From the NCBI GenBank assembly GCA_937876395.1, contig CALEIM010000033.1, positions 1-21,173 of the forward strand: 21,173 nucleotides of DNA, given 5' to 3'. Positions 8,771 to 15,736 of the stretch are shown here, one piece after another (the stretch's first letter is position 1; each line of letters starts with the position of its first letter). Source of the stretch: an uncultured Wenzhouxiangella sp. Lineage in GTDB: Bacteria > Pseudomonadota > Gammaproteobacteria > Xanthomonadales > Wenzhouxiangellaceae. The notes beneath the pieces were generated by a model that ran no database searches, was not told the origin of the DNA, and worked only from the letters and a program-made list of their open reading frames with translations. A program made the translations under genes and the position numbers.

Positions 8771-9388
8771 TCACACCACCTCAACATCAAAGCCGCCGCG
8801 CAGAAAGAAAACCCCCAGAAGCAGGAAAGCGACCGCGTAGCCCAGACAGCTCAGCGGGGCCAGGAAAATCGTCAGCGCCAGAATCGAGCTGAACAGCAGA
8901 GCAATCGCAAACAGCTTCAGCAGTGTGGCATCTCCAGCTCCGCCGACCAGCAGGACAATCGCCAGCGCCAGGCCAATCAGGCCGACAAAAACGGCTGACA
9001 CCAAAAACCATACCACCCCGGAAGATATCAGCCCCTCTCGAATGCCCTCAGGCAATCCTGGTCCCACGGCCAGAATGACATCAACAACCACGGTGGCCGT
9101 CAGCATGAAAACAGCAATCGCCAAAGCCAGCGCCAAAGCCGCGCTGAGGCCGCCACCTAAAGTCTGCTTGAGCACGCGATACAGGCTGAGATAGAGATAG
9201 ATTTCCATCAGGCCGATCAGTACAAACAATCCATCAAGCAGCCCGAGATGCTCAAACTCAAGGTGCACGCTGTCCATGAACGAGCTCGCCGCGAGGCCCT
9301 GCCAAAGTGCGATGAGCCAGTAGACGGGGAACAGAACGGCCAGGCCAATAGCGACATATCCAGGCCAGGTGTATTCACGATTCATCAT
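8771..9388 (-). CDS. Six-helix membrane protein (DUF2975-like), function unknown
   Basis: Inner-membrane protein of 205 aa with no catalytic motif. Six hydrophobic helices are apparent, at roughly 10-32, 49-72, 81-108, 124-148 and a long double stretch at about 153-195. The start overlaps the stop of the XRE regulator gene by four bases (ATGA), so the two are co-translated. Small YozG-like HTH proteins are very often paired with DUF2975-type membrane proteins of unknown role, and this pair fits that pattern; DUF2975 proteins are often shorter with four helices, so the family call is tentative. Its stop lies 30 bases from the stop of the convergent efflux gene. Confidence 0.8.
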   Translation of the reverse strand: MMNREYTWPGYVAIGLAVLFPVYWLIALWQGLAASSFMDSVHLEFEHLGLLDGLFVLIGLMEIYLYLSLYRVLKQTLGGGLSAALALALAIAVFMLTATVVVDVILAVGPGLPEGIREGLISSGVVWFLVSAVFVGLIGLALAIVLLVGGAGDATLLKLFAIALLFSSILALTIFLAPLSCLGYAVAFLLLGVFFLRGGFDVEVV

Positions 9389-9615
9389 TGATCTCCGATT
9401 CGAGGTTGGGAATTTTCCACGTATTCGAGCAGGTCACCCGGCTGGCAAGCCAGCGCCCGACAAATGGACTCCAGCGTGCTGAACCGGATCGCCTTGACGC
9501 GTCCGTTTTTCAGCAGTGATAGATTGGTCATGGACACACCCACCTGATCCGAAAGCTCAGTCAGCGACATCTTCTTTCGAGCCAGTTCAATATCCAGATT
9601 GATGCGGATACTCAT
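9385..9615 (-). CDS. Small XRE-family (YozG-like) transcriptional regulator
   Basis: Cytoplasmic DNA-binding protein of 76 aa consisting almost wholly of one Cro/C1-type helix-turn-helix: MSLTELSDQVGVSMTNLSLLKNGRVKAIRFSTLESICRALACQPGDLLEY. The form ending in CRALxCQPGDLLEY is typical of YozG/HTH_26 proteins. The ATG at 9615 is preferred over the in-frame GTG at 9621, because GGGAG (9621-9625 on the minus strand) sits five bases upstream of the ATG and overlaps the GTG. It heads a two-gene operon with the membrane protein and is divergent from the secreted-protein gene. A palindrome inside its promoter suggests autoregulation. Confidence 0.88.
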   Translation of the reverse strand: MSIRINLDIELARKKMSLTELSDQVGVSMTNLSLLKNGRVKAIRFSTLESICRALACQPGDLLEYVENSQPRIGDQ

Positions 9616-9666
9616 GTGCACTCCCGTTCAGGTTTATTTTGGTATTACCTTACTGGTTTAACGCTT

Positions 9667-9695
9667 ATCGTAATATCTATTACGCTTCTCGTCAA
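9667..9695 (-). promoter_or_regulatory. Promoter of the XRE operon with embedded palindromic operator
   Basis: On the minus strand TTGACG (9690-9695, five of six) and TACGAT (9667-9672, four of six) are 17 bases apart. The palindrome CGTAATA-tc-TATTACG (9669-9684) covers the -10 and most of the spacer, where a small XRE dimer would repress. A second short palindrome sharing the TATTAC core, GGTA-T-TACC, lies at 9641-9649 in the transcribed leader. Autorepression by the adjacent regulator is inferred. Confidence 0.65.
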
Positions 9696-9848
9696 GCGCA
9701 ATCTTTCCTTCCGGCGCAAAAACCCGCTCGATATCTTGCGCTGGCCCGGCCCAATCGCTATGCTTCGATCTGGCGCTATCGATCTCCATCAGCGCCCCGG
9801 GGAATGGGAGTGACTTCGAGGGGTTTTTTTCAGAGAGGGTACGAGCAC

Positions 9849-10499
9849 ATGTCCAAAACGCGTTTGGTTCACTACGCCAGCGCCGTCGGTGCGCTACTGG
9901 CCGGCAGCGCAGTTCAGGGCGAGGTCAAACCGATTGTCCCGATATCTGATCAGGCCAATGAGACCACCCCCGGCGGCGGCAGCTTCAGTTTTTATCCAAG
10001 TTTTGTTGATCTGGATGGCGGCAGTGAGTTTGACCTGTCGATCGAAGGCTATTACAACGCCGGTGCGTCCTTCAACTACGTTACTGTTCGCCCCTATTCG
10101 GGCGGAGCATCCTACGTTGCCCGGTTGCGCAACGGCGACTCGTATTACGGCAACTGGACTACGCGCGAGTTTCAGCCGGGCGACATGGTCGGTCCCGGCA
10201 CAGAGCTGGGTATTGATTTTGGCCCGACCTCAAACGGCATTCAGCCGTATCTTTATGTAACCGATGATTCTCTCGGCCCGGACTTCACTGATTTTCTTGA
10301 AGAGCGCGGATTTATCGGCTTTTATTTCTACAACGCCGACAGCGAACGCCTGTACGCCTGCATGGAAATCAGATTGTCGGCCAATCCACAGTTCGGCTAC
10401 CACATCCTCGGCGGGGCGTATCAGTCAACTCCGGATACGGCCGTAGAGTGCCCGGAATTCACGAATGATATATTTGCCGACCGCTTTGAGGATCAATAA
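9849..10499 (+). CDS. Secreted protein of unknown function with IFADRFE-type C-terminus
   Basis: Predicted exported protein of 216 aa. The N-terminus MSKTRLVHYASAVGALLAGSAVQGEV looks like a Sec signal, probably cut near VQG-E. The mature part is rich in aromatic residues and glycine (GGGSFSFYPSFVDLDGGSEF, SYYGNWTTREFQPGDMVGPG), suggesting a beta-rich extracellular domain. The last residues, CPEFTNDIFADRFEDQ, match the IFxDxFE-like tail that I recall on many secreted proteins of Xanthomonadales-type bacteria. The frame is open far upstream, but the ATG at 9849 has AGAGGG nine bases before it and yields the signal peptide. A weak promoter (TTGCGC 9736-9741, TATGCT 9759-9764) is possible. Its stop overlaps the convergent GT gene's stop by seven bases. 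Confidence 0.75.
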   Translation: MSKTRLVHYASAVGALLAGSAVQGEVKPIVPISDQANETTPGGGSFSFYPSFVDLDGGSEFDLSIEGYYNAGASFNYVTVRPYSGGASYVARLRNGDSYYGNWTTREFQPGDMVGPGTELGIDFGPTSNGIQPYLYVTDDSLGPDFTDFLEERGFIGFYFYNADSERLYACMEIRLSANPQFGYHILGGAYQSTPDTAVECPEFTNDIFADRFEDQ

Positions 10500-11674
10500 A
10501 CCCCTCGGGTCATACTGACGATCATTTCGTCGAGCTGTTGTTCTGGTACCAGGCCCTGATGCCGGGTGGCCAATCGGCGGGCCTGATGGGTGTAGTCCGG
10601 GTCGGCCAGAAGCTTGTCTACACAGTCAATCCATTCCTGATCGGGCGCATCCGGTTCCAGCAGTCTTGCCGCACCGGTCTCGACCGCTTTCAATGCCGTC
10701 AGACGTTGCTCCTCGAAACACGGCACCACCGCCACAGCACATCCAGCCAATAGCGCAATGCCGGTGATATCGCCACCGGCGCAAAGCACCGCATCGGCTT
10801 GGGCGGCGGCCCGGCCAGGATCAATCCAGCCGGAAGCAAATATGAGCTGCTTGTGCTCCGATCGCTGTTGCTCGGGATCCAGCCCCGGCACCACCGCCAC
10901 GATCGATAATCCGGCCTCGGCCAAACCGTGCAGAATGCGAACCAGACCGGGCAAGGGTTTAAGGACGACCAGCAGGCGTTTGTGCCCAGCCGCCGAATCA
11001 GGCCAACTGGGCAGCTCGCCATCGGCGGCCAGGTAACCACGATAGTTCCGGCCCGGTTTGAAGCCGGTATGGTCAAGCTCCGGCAGCGTCATCAGATGCA
11101 CGTCGTCGACCCGACCGTACAGATCCGAAACCTGATTCAGTTCAGGCTGTTCCCAGTCCGACATCAGCGTGTTGATGGTGCTGAGCACGCGCCGCTCGAT
11201 GGTGTGGTGAAACGCCCGGTAGCTCGGCTGCCACGGGCGCAGCGAAGGCAGCGCCTGACCCGGTACGGCATAGCTGTATCCGTTGTCGATCAACACCCGG
11301 CGGCAGGAATAACGCTGAGAAGCGAGCAAGGCGCTGGGGCTGAAATCCATGACCATCACATCGGGGGCAATATGCCCGATCAGTGCGCCCCAGGAGTCGC
11401 TCAAGGCACGTGCGGTTTGTATCTCGCCCAGACCAATGTTGACAAACACCTCAGCCAGGGTGCCGGCGTTGGGATAGGCCAGCGCGGCGGCGAGGAGCGG
11501 GGCGGAAATACAGGGCGAGTGCGGAAACCAGCGCTGAGCAGCGGCCACATCCCGGCTCGCGACAATCAGGCGCGCCCCATCGGCATGAAGACGCTCGCCA
11601 ATACGGGCCAGGCGCACCAGATGCCCCAGCCCGCCACCCAGCTCCCAGGTGATCAGAACGACTGGTCTTTTCAT
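10493..11674 (-). CDS. GT-B-fold glycosyltransferase-like protein (MurG/UGT-like)
   Basis: Probable glycosyltransferase of 393 aa with a GT-B two-domain layout. The N-terminal glycine-rich loop ITWELGGGLGHLVRLARIGERL (8-29) is the acceptor-side signature of the MurG/UDP-glucuronosyltransferase group. The C-terminal half starts near residue 230 with a strand (KRLLVVLKPLPG) and contains ADAVLCAGGDITGIALLAGCAVAVVPCFEEQ (about 293-323), equivalent to the donor-binding HxGGxxT and E/Q region, although the usual histidine is replaced by Ala (CAGG). No membrane helix or signal is seen. It follows a paralogous gene with an ATGA overlap (11671-11674), so both are made together. Donor and acceptor are unknown. 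The nearby epimerase is consistent with a glycoconjugate pathway. Confidence 0.78.
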   Translation of the reverse strand: MKRPVVLITWELGGGLGHLVRLARIGERLHADGARLIVASRDVAAAQRWFPHSPCISAPLLAAALAYPNAGTLAEVFVNIGLGEIQTARALSDSWGALIGHIAPDVMVMDFSPSALLASQRYSCRRVLIDNGYSYAVPGQALPSLRPWQPSYRAFHHTIERRVLSTINTLMSDWEQPELNQVSDLYGRVDDVHLMTLPELDHTGFKPGRNYRGYLAADGELPSWPDSAAGHKRLLVVLKPLPGLVRILHGLAEAGLSIVAVVPGLDPEQQRSEHKQLIFASGWIDPGRAAAQADAVLCAGGDITGIALLAGCAVAVVPCFEEQRLTALKAVETGAARLLEPDAPDQEWIDCVDKLLADPDYTHQARRLATRHQGLVPEQQLDEMIVSMTRGVY

Positions 11675-12822
11675 CGCCGGCTGATCCGTGCATGAATCAA
11701 ATCTGCCGTCGACGCGCCGGAATGCCCGTCAAGACCCGGTTGATCATCCACACGGGCCTGGGTCAGCAAAGCTTCGCGCAGAGACTGTGGCGTGGGCTGC
11801 TCGTCGATGATGCGGATGCGGGCCACTTGGGAAAACGACTGGACAAATGATTGGCTGAGTGTCTGGCTGAGCGGCGTTGTTGCCAGCATGACAACCGGCG
11901 TTCGGGCCTGCACGGCGGCCAGCAGGGTGTCGGTGTCATCCTGGCAGAGCACCACATCAAAATCCGCCGGCGATGGCGGATCGGTGGCCAGATTCAACCA
12001 GCGCGTAGTGGGATTGGTATGGAATGAGTCGAGTGGCGCACTCGCATTGCGAACGTGGATCAGGCAATTAAACTGGTCTTGTGCCAGCAGCTCAAGGTAC
12101 GCCGCCAGCTGACTCAATTTTGCGTCAAGCACCGCCAGTACGCGAATGGCATGACCCGGCCGATTCCCGGATGGCGGCTGACAGCGGCCGGGCCAGCCAA
12201 GCCAGGTCGGAATCTGGTCACGCTCGAATGGATCCAGCGCCGGCCAGCCGTAAAGCAGTGCATCACGCGGGTTTCCCCACAGCTCGGACAGGCAGTCCAG
12301 CGCCTGTTGGCCGCTGGCTTTCAGGTGAGTATTCAAGCGATCGAGCACGGCCAGCTCGCGTGCGCTCACCTGCAGTTTCTCGACATTTCGCCAAGCTGGC
12401 AGCACTTGCGCTCGTGGCGGGATAAACCGGGCATGGCCAAGGTCAAGCACGGCCGTGGCGCAGGTTCTGGCCGCCACACGGGCCAATGGCGACAGATCAG
12501 CGATGATCCAGTCCGGCTGTACCACTTCCAAAAGATCCAGCCAGGCCCGAAGGCCTGATTTGAAATCATCGGCTGCAGCAAACTGATGTTCGAGAACCGT
12601 CAATAGATCATCGGCTTCATCAGATGCTGGCAGGACATCGGGCAATAGCGGTGCGTGTACAAAATGGACATCGGGCAGACCTTCAAGACCTTCGGGCCTA
12701 AGCGGAGCAGCCAGCCACACCTCCACATCGGCCCGTTGGGCCAGCGCCATCAGCCAGCCACGCCACGGTGCATACGGCCCGCTTGATGCCGTGTTCTGTC
12801 GAACCACCATGACCCGCTGCAT
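11671..12822 (-). CDS. Divergent paralog of the adjacent GT-B-like protein
   Basis: A 383-aa protein that aligns by eye with its downstream neighbour: PDWIIADLSPLARVA against PDVMVMDFSPSALLA, RVLAVLDAKL against the KRLLVVLKPL strand, and similar spacing. The Gly-rich acceptor loop is replaced by VVRQNTASSGPYAPWRGW, and the donor-side CAGGD is replaced by CQDDTDTLLAAVQARTPVVML. It may therefore have altered chemistry or be a non-catalytic partner. The ATG at 12822 (MQRVMVVRQN) is chosen because AGGGAGG lies 11 bases upstream. Earlier in-frame starts at 12906 and 12846 lack a ribosome site, and the first would overlap the divergent gene. It is first of a two-gene leftward operon. Confidence 0.72.
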   Translation of the reverse strand: MQRVMVVRQNTASSGPYAPWRGWLMALAQRADVEVWLAAPLRPEGLEGLPDVHFVHAPLLPDVLPASDEADDLLTVLEHQFAAADDFKSGLRAWLDLLEVVQPDWIIADLSPLARVAARTCATAVLDLGHARFIPPRAQVLPAWRNVEKLQVSARELAVLDRLNTHLKASGQQALDCLSELWGNPRDALLYGWPALDPFERDQIPTWLGWPGRCQPPSGNRPGHAIRVLAVLDAKLSQLAAYLELLAQDQFNCLIHVRNASAPLDSFHTNPTTRWLNLATDPPSPADFDVVLCQDDTDTLLAAVQARTPVVMLATTPLSQTLSQSFVQSFSQVARIRIIDEQPTPQSLREALLTQARVDDQPGLDGHSGASTADLIHARISRR

Positions 12823-12896
12823 GCCGTTGGGAACCTCCCTGTTCATTGGCCGATGGCAAAGGTACCATGCGCTCAAGAAAGGGAGCCGCGCTGTCG

Positions 12897-14792
12897 ATGT
12901 CGCCAATCATGTTGCTGTACTGGGAAGGAGCCGATCACAACCGGGTTGATCGTCTGCTTGGCTCTGAGCGATTGCCCGCGCTGGCACGCTTGATGAACAG
13001 CGGCGTCACCGGCAGCCTGACGAGTCCGCTGCCGCTTGAACCCTGGAGCCTGGCCGCAAGTCTGGCAACGGGTCAGATTGCCGCGGCCCACGGCATCACC
13101 GATCACTGGCAGTCGGATGCAGACAATGAGAGCGGATTTCGCCCGGTCGCGTCACCGAATCTGGCCGAACCGACGCTGTGGCGCATTGTTTCCAGCGTTG
13201 GAAAATCGACGGCCACCGTCAACTGGCCGCTGAGCTACCCGACCAGCTCCGATCAGGGCCTGGTGGTCTCCGAGCCGTTCTTTCAGACTCGCCGCCGGAG
13301 CGGCCAGCTACTGCCGCCACCGGCACACTCGGTCGAACCCGCATCTGTCGAATCACAAATCGAATCCTGCCGGGTTCATGCCGACATGCTGCCCCCGGAG
13401 CGACTGAAGCGGCTGCTCGGCAATTTTCGCGGTGCTGATTTCCACAGCGACCGTCTGCTGGCAACCTGGGCTACGCAACTGGCCTTGCTGGATTCAACCA
13501 CAGCCGTTGCCAGCAAATTGATAGAGAATCGGCCGTTGCCTTTGCTGAGCCTGCGCTTTTCCGGTCTGGATATGCTGACACGTGCGCTGGAGAAAGCGGG
13601 CGGCCCGTATCCGGCGCTGATCGATACCCTGATCGAGCAGTTTGACGAGGCGCTTGGCAAACTGCTCAAGCGGCTGGGAAAGGACCGCACGGTTTTGCTG
13701 CTGTCTGGCCACCGCCCGATGGTGGCAGTCAACGACAGTCCGTCGCCCTGCCCCAGCGAGCCGCGCGGTTTTCTGGTTGCCGCCGGACCCAGAGTCAATT
13801 CGAATGCCGGCTTGCTCGGCGCCAGCCTGCTCGATATCGTGCCGACCGTTTTGCGGCTGTGCGAGCTGTCGCCGGCCGCCGACATGCCGGGACGCGTACT
13901 CGCCGAGGTTTTTGAACTGCCAACACGCTTAACAGGCATTGCCACCTGGAGCAGCTGCCGAATGGTCGTCGAGACCACGCCGCACCCCGGCGTAGTGCTT
14001 GGGATCGCGGTCGAAGCTGGCCATCCCCCGCCTGAATCCGACGAAGCTCTGAAACGCAAATATACCCTCGCTCAAGCCACATCGCTGGCCGGCATCGGCA
14101 AGAAGCACGATGCCCTGAAGCTGCTTGAAGCCGATGAGCTGGTCGACGACGCCGAGAGTTTGCGCGTACGCATCCATTTGATGCTTGATCTCGGGCGCGG
14201 CCTGCACGGAGAGGTCGAAACGCATATCCGCGCCATGATGCGAGCTGGTGGCAGCCGCTTTCAGCACAGTTTGCTGCTGGCCCGACTGGCCAGTCTGCGC
14301 AAGCAGCCTGCCGATGCAATTGACCGACTGTTTGATTGTCTGGCCTGCGCTCCCGATAACGCCCTTGTTCATCTCTACCTTGGCCGGGAACAGCACAAAC
14401 TTGCCCAGCATGAACTGGCTCGTGAAGCCTATGACAACGCCTTGGCAATCCAGCCGGATCTGCAGGCCGCACATCTGGGTCTCGCGCGCACGCTGATGGC
14501 CGAAGGACAAATCGAGGCAGCGCTGGAACGCAGCCTGCGCGCACTTGAATACGGCTTCAATACGGCCAGCGCCCATCAATTGCTCGGCCAGATTCTGGAA
14601 CGGCTCGGCCGCAACCAGGAAGCCGCAGATGCCTACCACGCCAGCATTCACCTTGAGCCGCAGTCGGCTCAAAGTCACCAGGCTTTGGCCCGCCTGTTTG
14701 AACCCGAACGGCTGAACTGCACACGCCGCCATAAACATCACCGGCAAATTGCCCTGCGTCTGCTGGCGCGGCAGGTGCTGGCTGATGGCTGA
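12897..14792 (+). CDS. Alkaline-phosphatase-superfamily protein with C-terminal TPR repeats, active site degenerate
   Basis: A 631-aa protein. Residues 1 to about 380 match the phosphodiesterase/nucleotide pyrophosphatase-type alkaline phosphatase fold (MLLYWEGADHNRVDRLL, EPWSLAASLATGQIAAAHGI, GASLLDIVPTVLRLCEL), with a TPR superhelix at about 395-620 (ALVHLYLGREQHKLAQHELAREAYDNALAIQPDL). In active relatives the first metal ligand is Asp in a WDAADW-like motif; here it is Glu10. The Asp-x3-His of the middle motif reads GLDMLTR (D225 kept, His replaced by Arg229). The SDHG motif reads SGHR (Asp to Gly271). The nucleophile position is Ser51 and H65 is kept. The ATG at 12897, 11 bases after AAAGGGAG, starts directly before the first strand; upstream in-frame TTG and ATG starts exist. 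It may be a binding or scaffold protein. It overlaps the epimerase by one base. Confidence 0.8.
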   Translation: MSPIMLLYWEGADHNRVDRLLGSERLPALARLMNSGVTGSLTSPLPLEPWSLAASLATGQIAAAHGITDHWQSDADNESGFRPVASPNLAEPTLWRIVSSVGKSTATVNWPLSYPTSSDQGLVVSEPFFQTRRRSGQLLPPPAHSVEPASVESQIESCRVHADMLPPERLKRLLGNFRGADFHSDRLLATWATQLALLDSTTAVASKLIENRPLPLLSLRFSGLDMLTRALEKAGGPYPALIDTLIEQFDEALGKLLKRLGKDRTVLLLSGHRPMVAVNDSPSPCPSEPRGFLVAAGPRVNSNAGLLGASLLDIVPTVLRLCELSPAADMPGRVLAEVFELPTRLTGIATWSSCRMVVETTPHPGVVLGIAVEAGHPPPESDEALKRKYTLAQATSLAGIGKKHDALKLLEADELVDDAESLRVRIHLMLDLGRGLHGEVETHIRAMMRAGGSRFQHSLLLARLASLRKQPADAIDRLFDCLACAPDNALVHLYLGREQHKLAQHELAREAYDNALAIQPDLQAAHLGLARTLMAEGQIEAALERSLRALEYGFNTASAHQLLGQILERLGRNQEAADAYHASIHLEPQSAQSHQALARLFEPERLNCTRRHKHHRQIALRLLARQVLADG

Positions 14793-15736
14793 TGGCAGCT
14801 GAGCACAGCATGAAGATTTCCGTACTCGGCGGCGGCGGTTTTCTGGGTGGATGGATTGTCGAGGCCCTGCTGCGCACCCCGCACCGCGTTTGCGTACTTG
14901 CCCGGACCGAAATGAGCACCCGCCTGCCAGACAATTTCACCAGCAGACTCGACTGGCAAATCGGCAATGCCCAGGCAAGCCGTGATCTGACCCGCTGCAT
15001 CCGCGGTGCTGACTGGGTCATTCATCTGGCCGACAGCGGTCTGCCCGACCGCCCTGGTCGGCAGCCTGATATTAACCAACTGACTTTGACACGGAGGCTG
15101 CTGGAACAGATGCAGCAATCGGGCGCTGCCCGCTTGCTCTTCGTTTCATCCGGTGGCGCGGTCTATGGACCGCCCGAACGGGTGCCGATTGATGAATCTC
15201 ATCCGCGGCGCCCGATCTCGGCCTATGGAATCACCAAAAAAGCCGTTGAAGACCTGCTGCTGGCTGATGCACCGCCGCGCGGAATCCGACCATGCATCCT
15301 GCGCGTCGCCAACGCCTATGGGCCGGGTCAGCGCCTGGATGGCCGCCAGGGCGCTGCCACGACCTTTCTTGCCCGAGCCAACGCCGGGCAGCCGCTCACC
15401 CTGTATGGCCGCGGCGAGATTGTGCGCGATTTTATCTACGCGGCCGATGTCGCCGAAGCTTGTCTCCACGCACTTGCCTACCGCGGCCGCGAACAGGTGT
15501 TCAACATCGGCACGGGTATCGGCACTCGGCTTGCTGAGCTGGTTGATCAGGTTGAAGCCCTGTGTGGTCCGGTGGAACGCCGATGGCGCTCCGATCGAGT
15601 GTGCGATGTGCCGATCAATATCCTGTCTGCCGATCTGGCCCGGCGCGAACTCGGCTGGCAGGCGCGCACGGCGCTGAGCGCCGGGCTGAACAATACGCTC
15701 GCCTGGATTCGCTGTCGCGACCGGATGATCTACTGA
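14792..15736 (+). CDS. NAD-dependent nucleotide-sugar epimerase/dehydratase
   Basis: Extended short-chain dehydrogenase/reductase, 314 aa, of the UDP-glucose/galactose 4-epimerase group, probably interconverting a nucleotide sugar in the cytoplasm. The Rossmann NAD motif is GGGGFLG (13-19), the catalytic Ser region LLFVSSGGAVYGPP (about 116-128), and Tyr145-x3-Lys149 lies in SAYGITKKAVEDLLL. The segments RVANAYGPGQR and LYGRGEIVRDFIYAADVAEA and the later FNIGTG are further family landmarks. The start ATG shares one base with the preceding TGA (TGATG), which argues for translational coupling with the phosphatase-like gene. An internal ATG at 14810 (MKISVLGGGG) is an equally plausible start, since it begins directly at the first strand. 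The sugar is not determinable. Its stop overlaps the convergent FAD oxidoreductase stop by seven bases. Confidence 0.88.
   Translation: MAAEHSMKISVLGGGGFLGGWIVEALLRTPHRVCVLARTEMSTRLPDNFTSRLDWQIGNAQASRDLTRCIRGADWVIHLADSGLPDRPGRQPDINQLTLTRRLLEQMQQSGAARLLFVSSGGAVYGPPERVPIDESHPRRPISAYGITKKAVEDLLLADAPPRGIRPCILRVANAYGPGQRLDGRQGAATTFLARANAGQPLTLYGRGEIVRDFIYAADVAEACLHALAYRGREQVFNIGTGIGTRLAELVDQVEALCGPVERRWRSDRVCDVPINILSADLARRELGWQARTALSAGLNNTLAWIRCRDRMIY

Noticed and set aside
9778..9839. Possible terminator (CCCC ... GGGG followed by seven T) before the secreted-protein gene
   Set aside because: The stem would be only four pairs with a loop of about 20 bases, and the T-run runs directly into the ribosome site; more likely part of the leader.
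10928..11695. A 255-codon plus-strand frame across the first GT-like gene
   Set aside because: Shadow of the GT-B gene, which has the glycine-rich loop and an overlap-coupled start.
13929..14747. A 272-codon minus-strand frame across the TPR region
   Set aside because: Antisense to repeat-rich TPR coding sequence; composition follows the coding strand and no family is recognised.
15730..15736. Seven-base overlaps of convergent stop codons here and at 10493-10499
   Set aside because: Real, but tail-to-tail overlaps of this size are common in compact bacterial genomes and imply nothing specific.
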